The position numbers and the translations under genes were made by a program. From positions 1-17,633 of the forward strand of contig CAYGBW010000057.1 of assembly GCA_964348185.1 (NCBI GenBank): a DNA stretch of 17,633 nucleotides. Direction: 5' to 3'. This DNA is from CAYGBW01 sp964348185. Lineage in GTDB: Bacteria > Desulfobacterota > BSN033 > WVXP01. The first letter of the stretch is position 1. Every line of letters starts with the position of its first letter. Positions 1 through 7,842 of the stretch are shown piece by piece. The notes beneath the pieces were generated by a model. The model made no database searches and was not told the DNA's origin. It saw nothing but the letters and a program-made list of their open reading frames with translations.

Positions 1-115
1 TGCCATGGGAGAGGTTGAAAAAGTTGAGGGTACTGAAGACCATGGTAAAGCCAAAGGCGAGGAGGGAGTAAATGCTCCCTGCAATGATCGAGTTGATCAG
101 AATTTGAAGAAACAC
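1..115 (-). CDS. livH: LivH-type branched-chain amino acid ABC transporter permease, N-terminal fragment
   Basis: This is a partial gene cut by the left edge; only the first 38 codons are present. I propose a GTG start at 113-115, because a GGGAGGG ribosome-binding site (about 122-128) sits six bases upstream and the same frame has a TAA at 134-136. CTG or ATT starts a few codons further up are possible but less likely. The translation contains INSIIAGSIYSLLAFGF followed by a segment ending NFFNLSHG. This is the characteristic first transmembrane helix and 'NFAHG'-like turn of LivH, one of the two inner-membrane permeases of the HAAT family of ABC importers (branched-chain amino acids, amides, urea, aromatic acids). 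The other components (LivM, LivG, LivF, binding protein) would be expected further left. Next to catabolic genes, such a transporter often imports a pathway substrate rather than leucine or valine. Family is confident; substrate is unknown. Confidence 0.72.
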   Translation of the reverse strand, partial: MFLQILINSIIAGSIYSLLAFGFTMVFSTLNFFNLSHG

Positions 116-1502
116 CGCAATCCCTCCCAGGGCTTACCCGTCTATGCGGTTCGCCAATCTCAGAACAAACCCCCAGGCTTTCGTGAGGGGTCCCCATCCC
201 CCAGAGATTTCCAATTCCCCCTCCCTCCTTCTTTCTGGAACAGATATCCACGGCCACGGCAGCATAGACTCTGGCCCCCTTCAGCAAATCATCCTGTTTC
301 TGGTGCATCCGGTCCCCCGTGTTCTCGCGAGGGGAGGGTCCCCATTTCACCGAGGGGATCCCAAACAAATGGTAGATGACGTTATCGTTCCACATGCTCG
401 TGTGAGGGGAAGGGATCGGCTTCGGCTCTTCCCCCAGAACCAGCCTGTGTGAATCCTGGAGAGCCTCGACCAGGGGCTCGACGCCTGTCCCCTCATACCC
501 CGACCGGCTGAGATAGAGTTCGACCTTCGCCTCCACACCACCCCCTTTAATGACCCGTTCCAGCTCTTCCTGAACACTGAGGGGGTTCCGTTTCGGGGAA
601 ATACGAACATCCACGTAGATTGCACAATGACCGGGCCGGGTGTTTGGCTTGTAGGGTCTCCCACCGAGGATGGCACCGATCAACACCTTGGGTCGAACCA
701 CACCACCTGAAAAGGGATACTGGTTCTCCTCCTCGTAGCGCTCCGCCCACGACTCGATAGCCTCCATGACAGGGATCATCTTCAAGATCGCGTTCTTGCT
801 TTTTCTGAATTCGGGTGAGGGTTCGGTAAAGGGAATATAAGCGGGTTCCCCTTTAACCGTGATCTTGAAATATGCCACCCCCGGCAAAACCCAGGTGATG
901 CCGAAATCAGAAGGCTCTGCAACAACGGCGTAATCAGACACCATCCCGTGGGCCAGGAGGAATTGCGTGCCGATCCCTTTGCCCCGGTACCGGTGCCCCC
1001 GGTATTCGTCGATCTGGGCGATCCCGATCTCTCCGGCGACGGCCCCTAAGATCAGATCCCCTTTGAGGTCAACACCGCTCTTCTTGATAGCCTTTGCCGC
1101 CATGAGGATAGCGGCCAGAGGCCCCTTGTCATTGAGAATCCCCTGACCGTAGATCCGATCCTCCACCAGGTAAGCGTGAGGACGATCCCAGGGCTGAATT
1201 TCGCCCAGGACGGGCACGTCAGCCTCCGCCCCGGAAAAGGCGGTGTCGAGATGAGCGTTGAGAGAGAGGCTGAGCCCTCTCCCCGATCCGCGGAGCCGGC
1301 CCACAGCGTTGTACCGCCCCTCTTCGATCTCCTGGAGAAACGTCTCAATACCGTGAGAGAGGAGCCAATCGACGATGAACCGAGCGAGTCTTCCCTCATC
1401 CCCGGTGGGGCTCGGGATGTTGACCAGGTCCATGGCCAGGCGGGTCAGCTCTTCCCGATCGATCAGGCTGAAGATTCTAGATAAGTCTTCTTTCCGCCCC
1501 AT
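1..1502 (-). CDS. M20-family metallohydrolase (ArgE/DapE/carboxypeptidase G2-like); frame open to the window edge
   Basis: I translated this gene directly. The ATG at 1500-1502 follows a G-rich AGGGGGAAAGG segment. M20 enzymes are di-zinc, cytosolic amidases that hydrolyse C-N bonds of N-acyl amino acids, peptides and carbamoyl compounds. Visible motifs are NAHLDT (H84, D86), GILNDKG (bridging Asp near 125), AEPS (E196) and a C-terminal RMHQKQDD (H near 400), so the metal ligands are in place. The position that usually reads Glu-Glu reads AGEIG (E158): the metal ligand remains but the preceding catalytic-base Glu appears to be Gly. The conserved domain ends near residue 421 (about position 240), a normal family length. 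The frame then continues without a stop to the edge, through low-complexity sequence and across the livH start. A one-base shift in the five-G run (217-221) would give a stop at 134-136, so a frameshift, real or an assembly error, is likely. It is the last enzyme gene before livH, 97 nt after the [2Fe-2S] gene. Confidence 0.85.
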   Translation of the reverse strand, partial: MGRKEDLSRIFSLIDREELTRLAMDLVNIPSPTGDEGRLARFIVDWLLSHGIETFLQEIEEGRYNAVGRLRGSGRGLSLSLNAHLDTAFSGAEADVPVLGEIQPWDRPHAYLVEDRIYGQGILNDKGPLAAILMAAKAIKKSGVDLKGDLILGAVAGEIGIAQIDEYRGHRYRGKGIGTQFLLAHGMVSDYAVVAEPSDFGITWVLPGVAYFKITVKGEPAYIPFTEPSPEFRKSKNAILKMIPVMEAIESWAERYEEENQYPFSGGVVRPKVLIGAILGGRPYKPNTRPGHCAIYVDVRISPKRNPLSVQEELERVIKGGGVEAKVELYLSRSGYEGTGVEPLVEALQDSHRLVLGEEPKPIPSPHTSMWNDNVIYHLFGIPSVKWGPSPRENTGDRMHQKQDDLLKGARVYAAVAVDICSRKKEGGGIGNLWGMGTPHESLGVCSEIGEPHRRVSPGRDCGVSSNSDQLDHCREHLLPPRLWLYHGLQYPQLFQPLPW

Positions 1503-1599
1503 CGCCTTTCCCCCTAATCGCCTGCAATGCGTCCTCCTCCATCCGAGTTCTCAAAAGATGTCGGACCGCTTCTCAAGCGCCCGTGCCTGTCCAAGGCTC

Positions 1600-1944
1600 T
1601 TACTCCGCCCTCTCCCTTTCATCCAGCTGCACCGCCAGATCCCGGATGACGGGATGGCTCGAAATGGGTTTGATGAAAATCTCTGTGTCCTCCTCTTTGA
1701 TCACCCGCTGACAGGCCATGACGTTTTTTCCATTGACATTGACGCGGCAGAGACCACAGAAACCGATTCGGCAGGGCCCCATAAAGCTCAGGCTGTGGTC
1801 GACCTCTTCGTAAATGCGGGTGAGAAGACGGAGCACATTCATCCCCTCTTCCCACGCCAACTCATAGGTCTGAACAAAGGGGGCCGAATCGTGGTCGGGG
1901 TCGAACCGCTCCACCTGGACCTCAATCGTTTTTCTTGAGTTCAT
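1600..1944 (-). CDS. Small [2Fe-2S] protein, N-terminal domain of SdhB/FrdB type
   Basis: The protein has 114 residues. The N-terminal half matches the plant-ferredoxin-like domain of succinate dehydrogenase/fumarate reductase iron-sulfur subunits, including the FDPDHDS and TYEL stretches. Cys58, 63, 66 and 78 form CRIGFCGLC plus a distal Cys (C-x4-C-x2-C-x11-C), the ligand pattern for a [2Fe-2S] cluster. The segment SSHPVIRDL resembles the part of SdhB just after this domain. The protein stops there: the second domain of SdhB/FrdB (about 240 residues), which carries the [4Fe-4S] and [3Fe-4S] clusters, is missing. The start is secure, with AGGAGGTGA immediately upstream of the ATG. It overlaps the end of the flavoprotein gene by 23 bases, so the two are translationally coupled and very probably form one enzyme. 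It should pass electrons between the flavin and a soluble partner. The redox partner is unknown. Confidence 0.9.
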   Translation of the reverse strand: MNSRKTIEVQVERFDPDHDSAPFVQTYELAWEEGMNVLRLLTRIYEEVDHSLSFMGPCRIGFCGLCRVNVNGKNVMACQRVIKEEDTEIFIKPISSHPVIRDLAVQLDERERAE

Positions 1945-3667
1945 CGCTCACCTCCTCAGGGCGAAGCTTTGTGACCACTACCGGCACGGTTTCCAAAGCC
2001 ATGCCACCATCCCCCTTTTCCAGAACGATATTCTTCAGCCAATGCGGATCGTCAGACTCCGGATACTCCTCCCGATTATGGGCCCCCCGGGATTCGGTTC
2101 GCCTCAGCGCGCTTCGGGCAATCATCTCGGCCACTTCCAGCATACTGCCCAGTGTCAGGGCTTCGATCCACTCCCGGTTGAAGCGCTTAACCGGGTTTGC
2201 CACCCTGAGCTTCTTCTGGCGCACCGCCTCAACCATCCGGATGACCTCGAGCAGTTCCTCCTCCTTTCGGACAACGCCAACGTGGCTCCACATCAGTTTT
2301 TGAAGCTTCATCCTCAGGGGAATGGGGCTTTCCCCTTCGGTGGCATCCAGCAAAGAGAAAACCCTTCTCCGCTCATCTTCAATGCATTTTGGATCGATTG
2401 CAACGAACTTCGATTGAGCCGCGTACTCTCCGGCATACCTCCCAGCCCGGCATCCCGTGACCAGACAGGCGCTGAGGGCGTTGCCCGCAAGCCGATTCGC
2501 TCCGTCGATTCCTGCAGTGGCCTCTCCCCCGGCAAAGAGCCCCTCCACCCCGGTATATCCCCGCTCGTCTATGCGAATCCCCCCCATGAAGTAGTGGATC
2601 GTGGGGGCAACCTCAACCGCCATCTTCGTGATGTCGATTCCATACTCTCTCGTATCAATCCCAGACCACTTCCAGTTCCCCCCCATGATCCTGTCAACCT
2701 GAGCTTCGATGATGTTTCGGGGTAGATAGGAGCAGTCCATCCAGACCCCTCCATGGGGAGATCCCTTACCCGCCTTAATCTCCTTGAAAATGGCTCGGGT
2801 TACTACATCCCGGGTGGCTAGCTCCAGGCGGACAGGATCGTAACGTCTCATAAACCGGTCCCCTTCAGTGTTGTACAGCTTCGCATGGAGGAAGTAGCGT
2901 GCAGACGTCGCCCCTGCCTGGCCTCGGATCGAGAGAGGATAGGCCATGCACGCGGGGAAAATCTGAACAAACTCCATATCCATCAATTGTGCCCCCACAC
3001 GGAAGGCGTAGGCGTACCCATCCCCTGTAGCCTCGTAGCTCGCCGAATTGATGTCGTAGAGGTACATTCCACCTCCGGTGGCAATGACCGTGGCCTTCGC
3101 CTGCAGAATGAGGAACGTGCCGTCCACCATGTTAATCCCGAACGCCCCCACAACCCTGCCATCGGACTGAATGAGGCCCGTGACAAAGATGAAGTTCAAG
3201 GCCTTTACCTTGGGATGTCTGTTTGCTTCTGATTTGAGGGCTCGGGAGAAATGAACCCCCGTCGTCCAATTGACATGAAGAGAACGGGGATAGGAATGGC
3301 CAGGCATCAGACCCTGGTCGAACTTCCCATCCCTTTTGTCCCAGTGAATCCCATATTCCTCCAGCTCCCGGACCCGGTCTGGGGCCTCCTGCGTGTAGAT
3401 TTCGACCAGCCGCTGGTCATTGATAAACCGTCCCCCAATCACCGTGTCCCGAAAGTGAACGTCCGGGTTGTCTCGAGGATCGGCGTGGCCCAAGGCTGCG
3501 TTACAGGAATAGACGGCGAGCATGGTGACCCCACTTTTGGCCTGTACCCCTCGGCTGACCATGATCACGTCGAGCCCCTGCTTGGCCGCTTCGATGGCCG
3601 CCCGGGCCCCTGCTGCCTCAGACCCAATAACGAGAAGGTCTGTTTTCATTTCCTCGAATTTTTCCAT
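1922..3667 (-). CDS. FAD-dependent fumarate reductase/succinate dehydrogenase-type flavoprotein
   Basis: The protein has 581 residues, full length for the FrdA/SdhA/L-aspartate oxidase superfamily. An N-terminal dinucleotide fold appears as VIGSEAAG (residues 13-20, a variant GxGxxG) and VIATGGG (194-200). The capping-domain and active-site residues of fumarate reductases are visible: RFMRRYDP with LATRDVV (Arg near 286, the usual proton shuttle), HYFMGG (His358) and GANRLAGN (Arg392). The His that covalently binds FAD in SdhA/FrdA (the SHT motif) is replaced by AKSGVT (43-48), so FAD is probably bound non-covalently, as in L-aspartate oxidase. The ATG at 3665-3667 has an AGGAAGG site upstream and starts 24 nt after the hyuB stop. 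No SdhC/D-like membrane anchor follows, only the minimal [2Fe-2S] protein, so the complex is probably soluble. Reversible reduction or oxidation of a C=C bond in an acid is the family reaction; the actual substrate is not evident. Confidence 0.92.
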   Translation of the reverse strand: MEKFEEMKTDLLVIGSEAAGARAAIEAAKQGLDVIMVSRGVQAKSGVTMLAVYSCNAALGHADPRDNPDVHFRDTVIGGRFINDQRLVEIYTQEAPDRVRELEEYGIHWDKRDGKFDQGLMPGHSYPRSLHVNWTTGVHFSRALKSEANRHPKVKALNFIFVTGLIQSDGRVVGAFGINMVDGTFLILQAKATVIATGGGMYLYDINSASYEATGDGYAYAFRVGAQLMDMEFVQIFPACMAYPLSIRGQAGATSARYFLHAKLYNTEGDRFMRRYDPVRLELATRDVVTRAIFKEIKAGKGSPHGGVWMDCSYLPRNIIEAQVDRIMGGNWKWSGIDTREYGIDITKMAVEVAPTIHYFMGGIRIDERGYTGVEGLFAGGEATAGIDGANRLAGNALSACLVTGCRAGRYAGEYAAQSKFVAIDPKCIEDERRRVFSLLDATEGESPIPLRMKLQKLMWSHVGVVRKEEELLEVIRMVEAVRQKKLRVANPVKRFNREWIEALTLGSMLEVAEMIARSALRRTESRGAHNREEYPESDDPHWLKNIVLEKGDGGMALETVPVVVTKLRPEEVSDELKKND

Positions 3668-3691
3668 CGAGTTTCCTTCCTGAACATCTTT

Positions 3692-5422
3692 CTACCCCTT
3701 GTCTCTCTGTTTGCGCAACGCCTCGGTTTTCCTGTGATCCACCTCGAGGGTCTCTGGATTCAGAACCACACCGTAGTCCCGCTGCGCGCCCTCCAGGGAG
3801 ACATACCCATTGAGAACGTCCTCACGCACCTGTTGGGGGATTCTCTCCAAAGGTCGATAGAACCCCCCTCCCCCCGCATACTTGATAAAGATCTCATCAC
3901 CCGGGGAGAGCCCAAATTTCCGTTTGGGGTGAGGTCGGGTTTCCCCCCCTTCTCCCGCGATCCGTACCTCACCGGGCGAGCCATTCAGGCCACCGAAGAA
4001 CCCCCGAGGGGGGAACTTGATCCGGTCATACATGCATGAAAGGGTGGCCGGTTTGTCCGATCGTATTCTTGTGGCAACCACCTGGCCCAGTCCCCCCCGG
4101 AATTTGCCCGGACCGCCCGAATCGGTCACGAGTTCCACCTTGGTGATCATGAGGGGCGAGGCATTCTCGATGACTTCCACAGGGGTATTCGAAACATTCC
4201 CTGGAAAGCAGGTCGTCGAGAGGCCATCTTTGGTCGGTCTCGCTCCCATTCCTCCCGAATTAAAATAGTTGAAAATGAATCGTTTTCCCCCAGAGGTGAA
4301 TCCATCCAGCTGGGTATTTCCTGAGATCGCGCAGTCGGCAACCACTCGACCTGGAATCACCTGGGCCAGGACTCCGAAAATGGCGGGGGGAACGAAATGA
4401 CCGATAATGTGACGGGCGGCCACGGCACAGGGCCTCTGGGCGTTCAGGATGCACCCCTCTGGAGCCGTGACTGTAACCGGCCTGAAATTCCCGTCGTTAT
4501 TAGGGATGTGGGGACAAACCGCCACCTTGACGGCATAGAGTGAGTATCCCTGGGTATAGTTGAGAACCACATTGATTGCTCGATCGGTCTGGGGAGAGCT
4601 TCCGGAAAAATCGACGGTGAGGCGGGAGCCCTTGATTGTGATCGAACAGACGATTTTGAGGGGCTGGTCAAAACCATCGATAGACATCTCGTTGCGGTAG
4701 GCCCCTTGCGGAAGCGCCTTGATGGCCTTCCGCATGGCATTCTCAGAAACCGAGATGATCGCAGAGGCCAGGGGGTCAAGGCTGAACAGGCGAAACTCCT
4801 CCATGAATTCAACGACTTTTCGGCTCCCCACGTCGTTGGAGGCAACCAGGGCCAGGATGTCCCCAATCACCTCGTTCGGGATGCGAACATTATACTCGAT
4901 AAACTCAAAGAGTTGCTCGTTTCTCCTCCCCCCTTTAAATATCTTCTGAATGGGGATGGTGAAACCCTCCTCGTACAGCTCCGAAGAGTCGGCAGAGTAA
5001 ACCCGGCCCCCAATATCCATGACATGACCGGTACAGGCCGTGAGCCCGACGAGTCTCTTCCGAAAGAAGACCGGTGTAACAACGGTGATGTCGTTTAGGT
5101 GGCCGGAAACCTGCCAGGGATCATTGGTAATCAGTACGTCGCCCGGCCGGAGGAGGGAAGGAGGGTATTTTGTGAGAAAATGGCGTACTCCGGTGGCCAT
5201 GCTGTTCACATGACCGGGTGTTCCGGTCACGGCCTGGACGATCATGTTGCCCTGGGGGTCGAAGATTCCACAGGATAGATCCTCGGTCTCCCTCAGGATG
5301 GTTGAAAAGGCCGCCCGTATGAGTGTTCGGGCCTGTTCCTCAGCGATGGAAACGAGCCGATTCCAGAGGACCTCCAAGAGGATGGGATCAAAGGCTTCCC
5401 CCTTTCCTGCCCCTTTTGTCAT
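3692..5422 (-). CDS. hyuB: Hydantoinase B / 5-oxoprolinase C-terminal-type subunit (copy 1)
   Basis: The protein has 576 residues from the ATG at 5420-5422, which has AGGAG eight bases upstream. A longer frame from a TTG at 5455 exists but has no ribosome-binding site. The protein covers the whole HyuB family: DPILLEVLWNRL at the start, a central ITNDPWQVSGHLNDITVV, CTGHVMDIGG (His/Asp residues resembling the metal site of acetone/acetophenone carboxylases and hydantoinases), GRVVADCAISG, and the glycine-rich KYAGGGGFYRPLERIP near the end with the usual YGVVL tail. HyuB partners with the HyuA ATPase subunit in ATP-dependent hydrolysis of cyclic amides (N-methylhydantoin, 5-oxoproline) or in ATP-dependent carboxylation (acetophenone carboxylase). 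A hyuA gene lies just upstream, separated by an AT-rich repeat. This copy is 24 nt from the flavoprotein gene, so the two may be co-expressed. Specificity cannot be assigned. Confidence 0.92.
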   Translation of the reverse strand: MTKGAGKGEAFDPILLEVLWNRLVSIAEEQARTLIRAAFSTILRETEDLSCGIFDPQGNMIVQAVTGTPGHVNSMATGVRHFLTKYPPSLLRPGDVLITNDPWQVSGHLNDITVVTPVFFRKRLVGLTACTGHVMDIGGRVYSADSSELYEEGFTIPIQKIFKGGRRNEQLFEFIEYNVRIPNEVIGDILALVASNDVGSRKVVEFMEEFRLFSLDPLASAIISVSENAMRKAIKALPQGAYRNEMSIDGFDQPLKIVCSITIKGSRLTVDFSGSSPQTDRAINVVLNYTQGYSLYAVKVAVCPHIPNNDGNFRPVTVTAPEGCILNAQRPCAVAARHIIGHFVPPAIFGVLAQVIPGRVVADCAISGNTQLDGFTSGGKRFIFNYFNSGGMGARPTKDGLSTTCFPGNVSNTPVEVIENASPLMITKVELVTDSGGPGKFRGGLGQVVATRIRSDKPATLSCMYDRIKFPPRGFFGGLNGSPGEVRIAGEGGETRPHPKRKFGLSPGDEIFIKYAGGGGFYRPLERIPQQVREDVLNGYVSLEGAQRDYGVVLNPETLEVDHRKTEALRKQRDKG

Positions 5423-5501
5423 CTCAGGTTCTCCTAAGGCGGCTCTCGGCCGCAATCAAACCCGAATATCGAAACCGACTCGACTGAGCTCGTCGCAGGC
5501 C

Positions 5502-5622
5502 GAAATCCGAAACAAATTCGAATGACCAAAATCCGAAATAGTAAACGCTTTCGATATCCCTTGTTTCGGTCATTTATAGATTCGAATTTTGAATTTGTTT
5601 CGAGATTCGAAATTCGGATTTC
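5502..5622. repeat. AT-rich nested inverted repeat between hyuA and hyuB
   Basis: This spacer is far richer in A and T than the flanking genes and is built from variants of CGAAATCCGAA / AATTCGAAT. Four inverted pairs nest in order: 5502-5511 with 5613-5622 (GAAATCCGAA), 5508-5519 with 5591-5602 (CGAAACAAATTC), 5514-5523 with 5580-5589 (AAATTCGAAT) and 5522-5527 with 5568-5573 (ATGACC). The whole could fold into a long imperfect hairpin. Small open frames here give meaningless Arg/Ile/Ser/Asn/Phe-rich peptides, and I do not regard them as genes. Similar sequence is common between genes in some Desulfobacterota and related genomes (recollection, not checked). It may be an interspersed MITE-like repeat, a processing site between the two cistrons, or both. 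Confidence 0.7.
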
Positions 5623-5670
5623 TTTTTTTGACTTCCTCGCAAAATGCAAAGAAGCCTTGTACCTAAGAAA

Positions 5671-7764
5671 CTACACCCCAGTCGATTCACCGATCCCTAT
5701 GATCAGGCAGAGGTTATGATCCACCACCACCCGGCCTCCAGCCCCCACCACCGTTGTGGACTCTGTCTCCTCGATAATGGCGGGACCTGCGATCTCTGTA
5801 CCGGGTGAGAGAAGGTAGCGGTTGTATACCGTGCACGAAACGTATCGCCCCCGCTGCGGGCTGTACGCTTTCCTCTCTCCCTTGATGGCCTCATTCAAAG
5901 GGACCCGGTCAGAGGGTTCCCCCGTGATGGGAACCCCAGGTTTTTTCCCCGAAACGGTGACTCTCCAGTTGAGACACTGTACGGGCAGGGAGGGATTTAG
6001 CCGGTAGTAGATTCGCTCATACCGCTCTTCGAAACCCCGCTTGAGTTGGGAGAGCCTTGCCTTGTTCAACCTGCCAGGGGGGACGGGGACGTTGATCTCG
6101 TGTCCCTGTCCGAGGTATCGCATATCACAGGAGCGCACCACCTCAATCTCCCCCTTGGGTACGCCCGCTGCTTCCATCATTTTTTCCCCTTCCCCTTCCA
6201 TTTCCCGGTAGAGATGATCCAGCTCGTCAAACCCAGACTGGTCGAGACGAACGATGTACGTTCGAACAAAATCGAAGGAAATGGGCACCAGGAGAAATCC
6301 TCCTGCCGAAGCCACACCCGCGGAAGGGGGGCAGATGATCGTTCTCGCTCCGAGCTTCTCAGCCACCCAGTACGCATGGACCGGACCTGCGCCGCCAAAA
6401 GCGATGACCGAATAGGTCTTGGGATCTTCTCCCTTTTCCACGATGTGCACCTTGGCAGCATTCGCCATATTCTCGTTCACCACCTGGTGGATCCCCCAGG
6501 CCGCCTTTTCCATGCTCATGCCGAGAGGATCGCCGATCTTTGTTTTGACAGCCACTTGCGCTTTCTCCAGGCTGAGCGCCATCTTTCCCCCTAGGAAGTA
6601 ACTCGGGTTGAGGTAGCCGAGGATCAGATCGGCGTCCGTCACCGTCGGGTCTTTCCCGCCCATGTCATAGCATACCGGTCCCGGATCCGCGCCCGCGCTT
6701 TCGGGCCCCACCTTCAGGAGCCCAAGCTCGTCGATCCGAGCGATGGATCCCCCCCCTGCCCCGATCTCTACCATTTCGATCACGGGAAGCTTCACCGGAA
6801 GGCCGCTTCCCCTTTTGAAGCGGTAGACCCGCGCCACCTCGAAATCGGTCGTCACCCGTGGACTTCCCTCATCGATGAGCGCGATCTTTGCCGTGGTTCC
6901 TCCCATATCAAAGGAGACCACCTTTCTCTCCTCCGTCAACGCCCCGTAATGGGCCGCAACAATGGCGCCCGCGGCAGGACCTGATTCAACCACCCGAATG
7001 GGAAATCGTGCCGCCACTTCTCGGGTCGTGATCCCACCGTTCGAAAGCATCACAAAGAAGCTCCCCTCAAACCCCATCCCCTTGAGGTTCCCATCAAACC
7101 TATCCAGGTAGCGTCTCATAAGGGGTTGGGTATAGGCATTGGCAACCACAGTCGACATGCGCTCGTATTCACGAATCTCTGGCATCACCTCCACGGAGAG
7201 GGAGACGAAAAGGTCAGGGGCAATCCGTTGGATCACGGAGTTCATGGCCTGCTCATGGGCCGGGTTTCGAAAGGAATGAAGGAAGCAGACGGCGATCGCT
7301 TCCACGCCCTGGTGCTTCAGTTCCCTGACCAGTGCCCCGGCCTCTTCCTCATCGAAGGGAACGAGAGCATCCCCCCTTTCATCCATCCGTTCATTCATCT
7401 CTTTCCGAAGAAAGCGGGGGACGAGAGGGGCCGGCATCTCTATGAAGATGTCGTACATGTCGAACCGCCGCTCCCTGCGAATCTCCAGGACATCTCGGAA
7501 TCCCTTCGTTGTGATGAGGGAGGTCTTTGCCCCCTTCCGTTCGATCAGGGCATTGGCCACAAGGGTCGTCCCGTGAATGATATTCTGGATCTGCTCTGGC
7601 CTTATCCCCTGGCTGGCAAGAAGGGTTTCCAGGGCCTGAATAGCCCCGATGGAGGGATCTTTCGGTGTGGTGAGCACCTTGCCGATGGCCCACTGGCCGG
7701 TTTGATCCTCAATCGCGGCGATGTCTGTGAAGGTACCGCCAATATCGATCCCAATCCGATACAT
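5671..7764 (-). CDS. hyuA: Hydantoinase A / 5-oxoprolinase N-terminal-type ATPase subunit
   Basis: The protein has 697 residues, full length for HyuA. I chose the ATG at 7762-7764, because GAGGAG lies eight bases upstream; a GTG three codons earlier sits too close to that site. The N-terminus GIDIGGTFTD is the ASKHA-type phosphate-binding motif of the hydantoinase/oxoprolinase family. It is followed by HGTTLVANALIERKGA, SGPAAGAIVAAHYG, SFDMGGTTAK, the glycine-rich EIGAGGGSIARID with SAGADPGPVCY, and FGGAGPVHA. The C-terminal domain ends in AGPAIIEETESTTVV. In this family the A subunit activates the carbonyl or enol substrate with ATP, and the B subunit completes hydrolysis or carboxylation. 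It follows the amidohydrolase gene by 78 nt and precedes hyuB copy 1 across a 248-nt AT-rich spacer, so it is the likely partner of that subunit. Substrate is unknown. Confidence 0.93.
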   Translation of the reverse strand: MYRIGIDIGGTFTDIAAIEDQTGQWAIGKVLTTPKDPSIGAIQALETLLASQGIRPEQIQNIIHGTTLVANALIERKGAKTSLITTKGFRDVLEIRRERRFDMYDIFIEMPAPLVPRFLRKEMNERMDERGDALVPFDEEEAGALVRELKHQGVEAIAVCFLHSFRNPAHEQAMNSVIQRIAPDLFVSLSVEVMPEIREYERMSTVVANAYTQPLMRRYLDRFDGNLKGMGFEGSFFVMLSNGGITTREVAARFPIRVVESGPAAGAIVAAHYGALTEERKVVSFDMGGTTAKIALIDEGSPRVTTDFEVARVYRFKRGSGLPVKLPVIEMVEIGAGGGSIARIDELGLLKVGPESAGADPGPVCYDMGGKDPTVTDADLILGYLNPSYFLGGKMALSLEKAQVAVKTKIGDPLGMSMEKAAWGIHQVVNENMANAAKVHIVEKGEDPKTYSVIAFGGAGPVHAYWVAEKLGARTIICPPSAGVASAGGFLLVPISFDFVRTYIVRLDQSGFDELDHLYREMEGEGEKMMEAAGVPKGEIEVVRSCDMRYLGQGHEINVPVPPGRLNKARLSQLKRGFEERYERIYYRLNPSLPVQCLNWRVTVSGKKPGVPITGEPSDRVPLNEAIKGERKAYSPQRGRYVSCTVYNRYLLSPGTEIAGPAIIEETESTTVVGAGGRVVVDHNLCLIIGIGESTGV

Positions 7765-7842
7765 CACGCCCACTCCTCACAATAGCATCCCCACTCCAAA
7801 AACCTCTCTCCCCCAACAGGTCAGGACGATTTTCCGGTTGAT

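Noticed and set aside
2042..2725. Plus-strand open frame (227 codons)
   Set aside because: Antisense to the flavoprotein gene with no family resemblance.
3251..4039. Long plus-strand open frame (262 codons)
   Set aside because: It lies antisense to the flavoprotein and hydantoinase B genes, whose families are unmistakable. The translation resembles nothing and has no ribosome-binding site; it is a by-product of GC-rich codon use.
5423..5455. TTG start extending hydantoinase B copy 1 by 11 residues
   Set aside because: The ATG at 5420-5422 has AGGAG at good spacing, and the extra residues are not family-like.
5434..5649. Minus-strand 71-codon frame in the AT-rich spacer
   Set aside because: The peptide is made of repeated Arg-Ile-Ser-Asn-type words from the inverted repeat; the DNA repeat explains it better than a gene does.
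5821..5828. A second TTGTATAC word
   Set aside because: It lies inside the hyuA coding region without a symmetric partner; chance occurrence is likely.
7126..7785. Plus-strand open frame (219 codons) rich in His and Gly
   Set aside because: A complementary-frame shadow of hyuA.
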